Source: Pseudomonadota bacterium (GTDB lineage Bacteria > Pseudomonadota > Gammaproteobacteria > Pseudomonadales > Pseudohongiellaceae). Taken from it: a stretch of DNA of 6,853 nucleotides. The position numbers and the translations under genes were made by a program. The stretch spans positions 1-6,853 of the forward strand of contig JADFOC010000145.1 in NCBI GenBank assembly GCA_022563075.1, read 5' to 3'. This document shows positions 6,410 through 6,853 of this stretch, piece by piece. The notes under the pieces were generated by a model that was not told where the DNA came from, made no database searches, and saw only the letters and a list, made by a program, of their open reading frames with translations. Each line of letters starts with the position of its first letter. Position 1 is the stretch's first letter.

Positions 6410-6853
6410 CTAATTGAGGCCGGAAACATAGTTGGCGAGTGCTTCCAGCTCTCTATCGGTTAATCTCTCTACTATGGTACGCATCATGCCTCTGTAGTCA
6501 TTTCGCCTCGCGCCTGAGCGAAAATCCTTTAGCTGTTGCAGCGTGTATTCGGGATGTTGTCCGCTAAGCGCCGGAAACCCCGCCGGTGCGTTACCCTGTC
6601 CTGTGGGCGAATGGCACGCCGAACACGCCCCGATTGACAGCTTCCGATTGCCGGCACGATACAAGGATTCGGCCAGTTCCAACGATGCAGCATCCGCTCC
6701 CTGTAAGCTTACTTCCTGGGAAGCATACCAGGCTGCAATATCCTGCATATCCTGTTGGTTGATGGTCAAAACCATCGCCGCCATAGTGGGTCCTGCGCGT
6801 GCCCCGGATTTGAAGTCCATCAATTGCTTGACTATGTAGTTCGCATTTTGACC
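6410..6853 (-). CDS. Di-haem cytochrome c4, C-terminal part (cut by right window edge)
   Basis: This is a periplasmic electron carrier with two c-type haem domains, generally thought to feed terminal oxidases. The frame is open from the window edge to a TAG at 6410, giving 147 residues, so the signal peptide and first haem site lie outside. The first 45 or so residues are the end of domain one: YIVKQLMDFKSGARAGPTMA with a candidate axial Met at 24 or 27. Domain two contains the haem-binding motif CSACH (counted from the edge, C77, C80, H81), then YTLQQLKDFRSGARRND and GMMRTIVERL with the candidate axial Met at 123 or 124. The repeated QLxDFxSGxR pattern in both halves shows the tandem duplication typical of cytochrome c4. 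The dsbA gene follows 144 bases downstream. A GTG or ATG start inside the window is not needed because the frame clearly continues past the edge. Confidence 0.88.
   Translation of the reverse strand, partial: GQNANYIVKQLMDFKSGARAGPTMAAMVLTINQQDMQDIAAWYASQEVSLQGADAASLELAESLYRAGNRKLSIGACSACHSPTGQGNAPAGFPALSGQHPEYTLQQLKDFRSGARRNDYRGMMRTIVERLTDRELEALANYVSGLN

Noticed and set aside
6543..6839. 98-codon plus-strand frame
   Set aside because: It is opposite the cytochrome c4 gene, which carries a clear CSACH haem site.

Overview
The window looks like chromosomal DNA of a gammaproteobacterium with mid-range GC content. A marine or soil lineage related to the Pseudomonas/Cellvibrio side of the class would fit. 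The evidence is the gene families and the cytochrome c4 - dsbA pairing, which I recall from Pseudomonas-type genomes. The placement rests on family resemblance, not on a search. Every supported gene lies on the minus strand, so the window reads from right to left.

Right part (about 5609-6853): the 3' end of a di-haem cytochrome c4 gene, cut by the window edge, is followed after a 144-base gap by a complete dsbA-type periplasmic thiol oxidase gene. Its active site is CSHC rather than the common CPHC. The 350 bases between dsbA and the next gene hold no convincing gene. They contain a perfect 11-bp inverted repeat just after dsbA and a candidate minus-strand promoter.

Left and central part (1-5258): a compact cluster in the order gspL - gspM - gspE - gspF - gspD encodes the platform, the motor and the outer-membrane secretin of a type II secretion system. 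GspL and GspM form the inner-membrane assembly platform, and GspE is the cytoplasmic ATPase that drives it. GspF is the polytopic platform protein. GspD is the secretin; only its first 209 residues are inside the window. The genes are 15 to 48 bases apart or overlap by 4 bases, as in one operon. GspD starts with a lipoprotein signal and a long Ala/Pro/Gln-rich spacer before its N0 domain, which suggests a self-piloting liposecretin. No gspC and no pseudopilin genes (gspG-K) are visible; they may lie beyond the left edge or elsewhere.

Functionally the two parts could cooperate: DsbA oxidises cysteines of periplasmic proteins, and type II secretion exports folded periplasmic proteins. This link is an inference from adjacency only. 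I found no mobile element, CRISPR array, tRNA or rRNA, and nothing that amounts to a clearly new system. The points most worth a second look are the liposecretin architecture, the gene order, and the unexplained dsbA-gspL gap.
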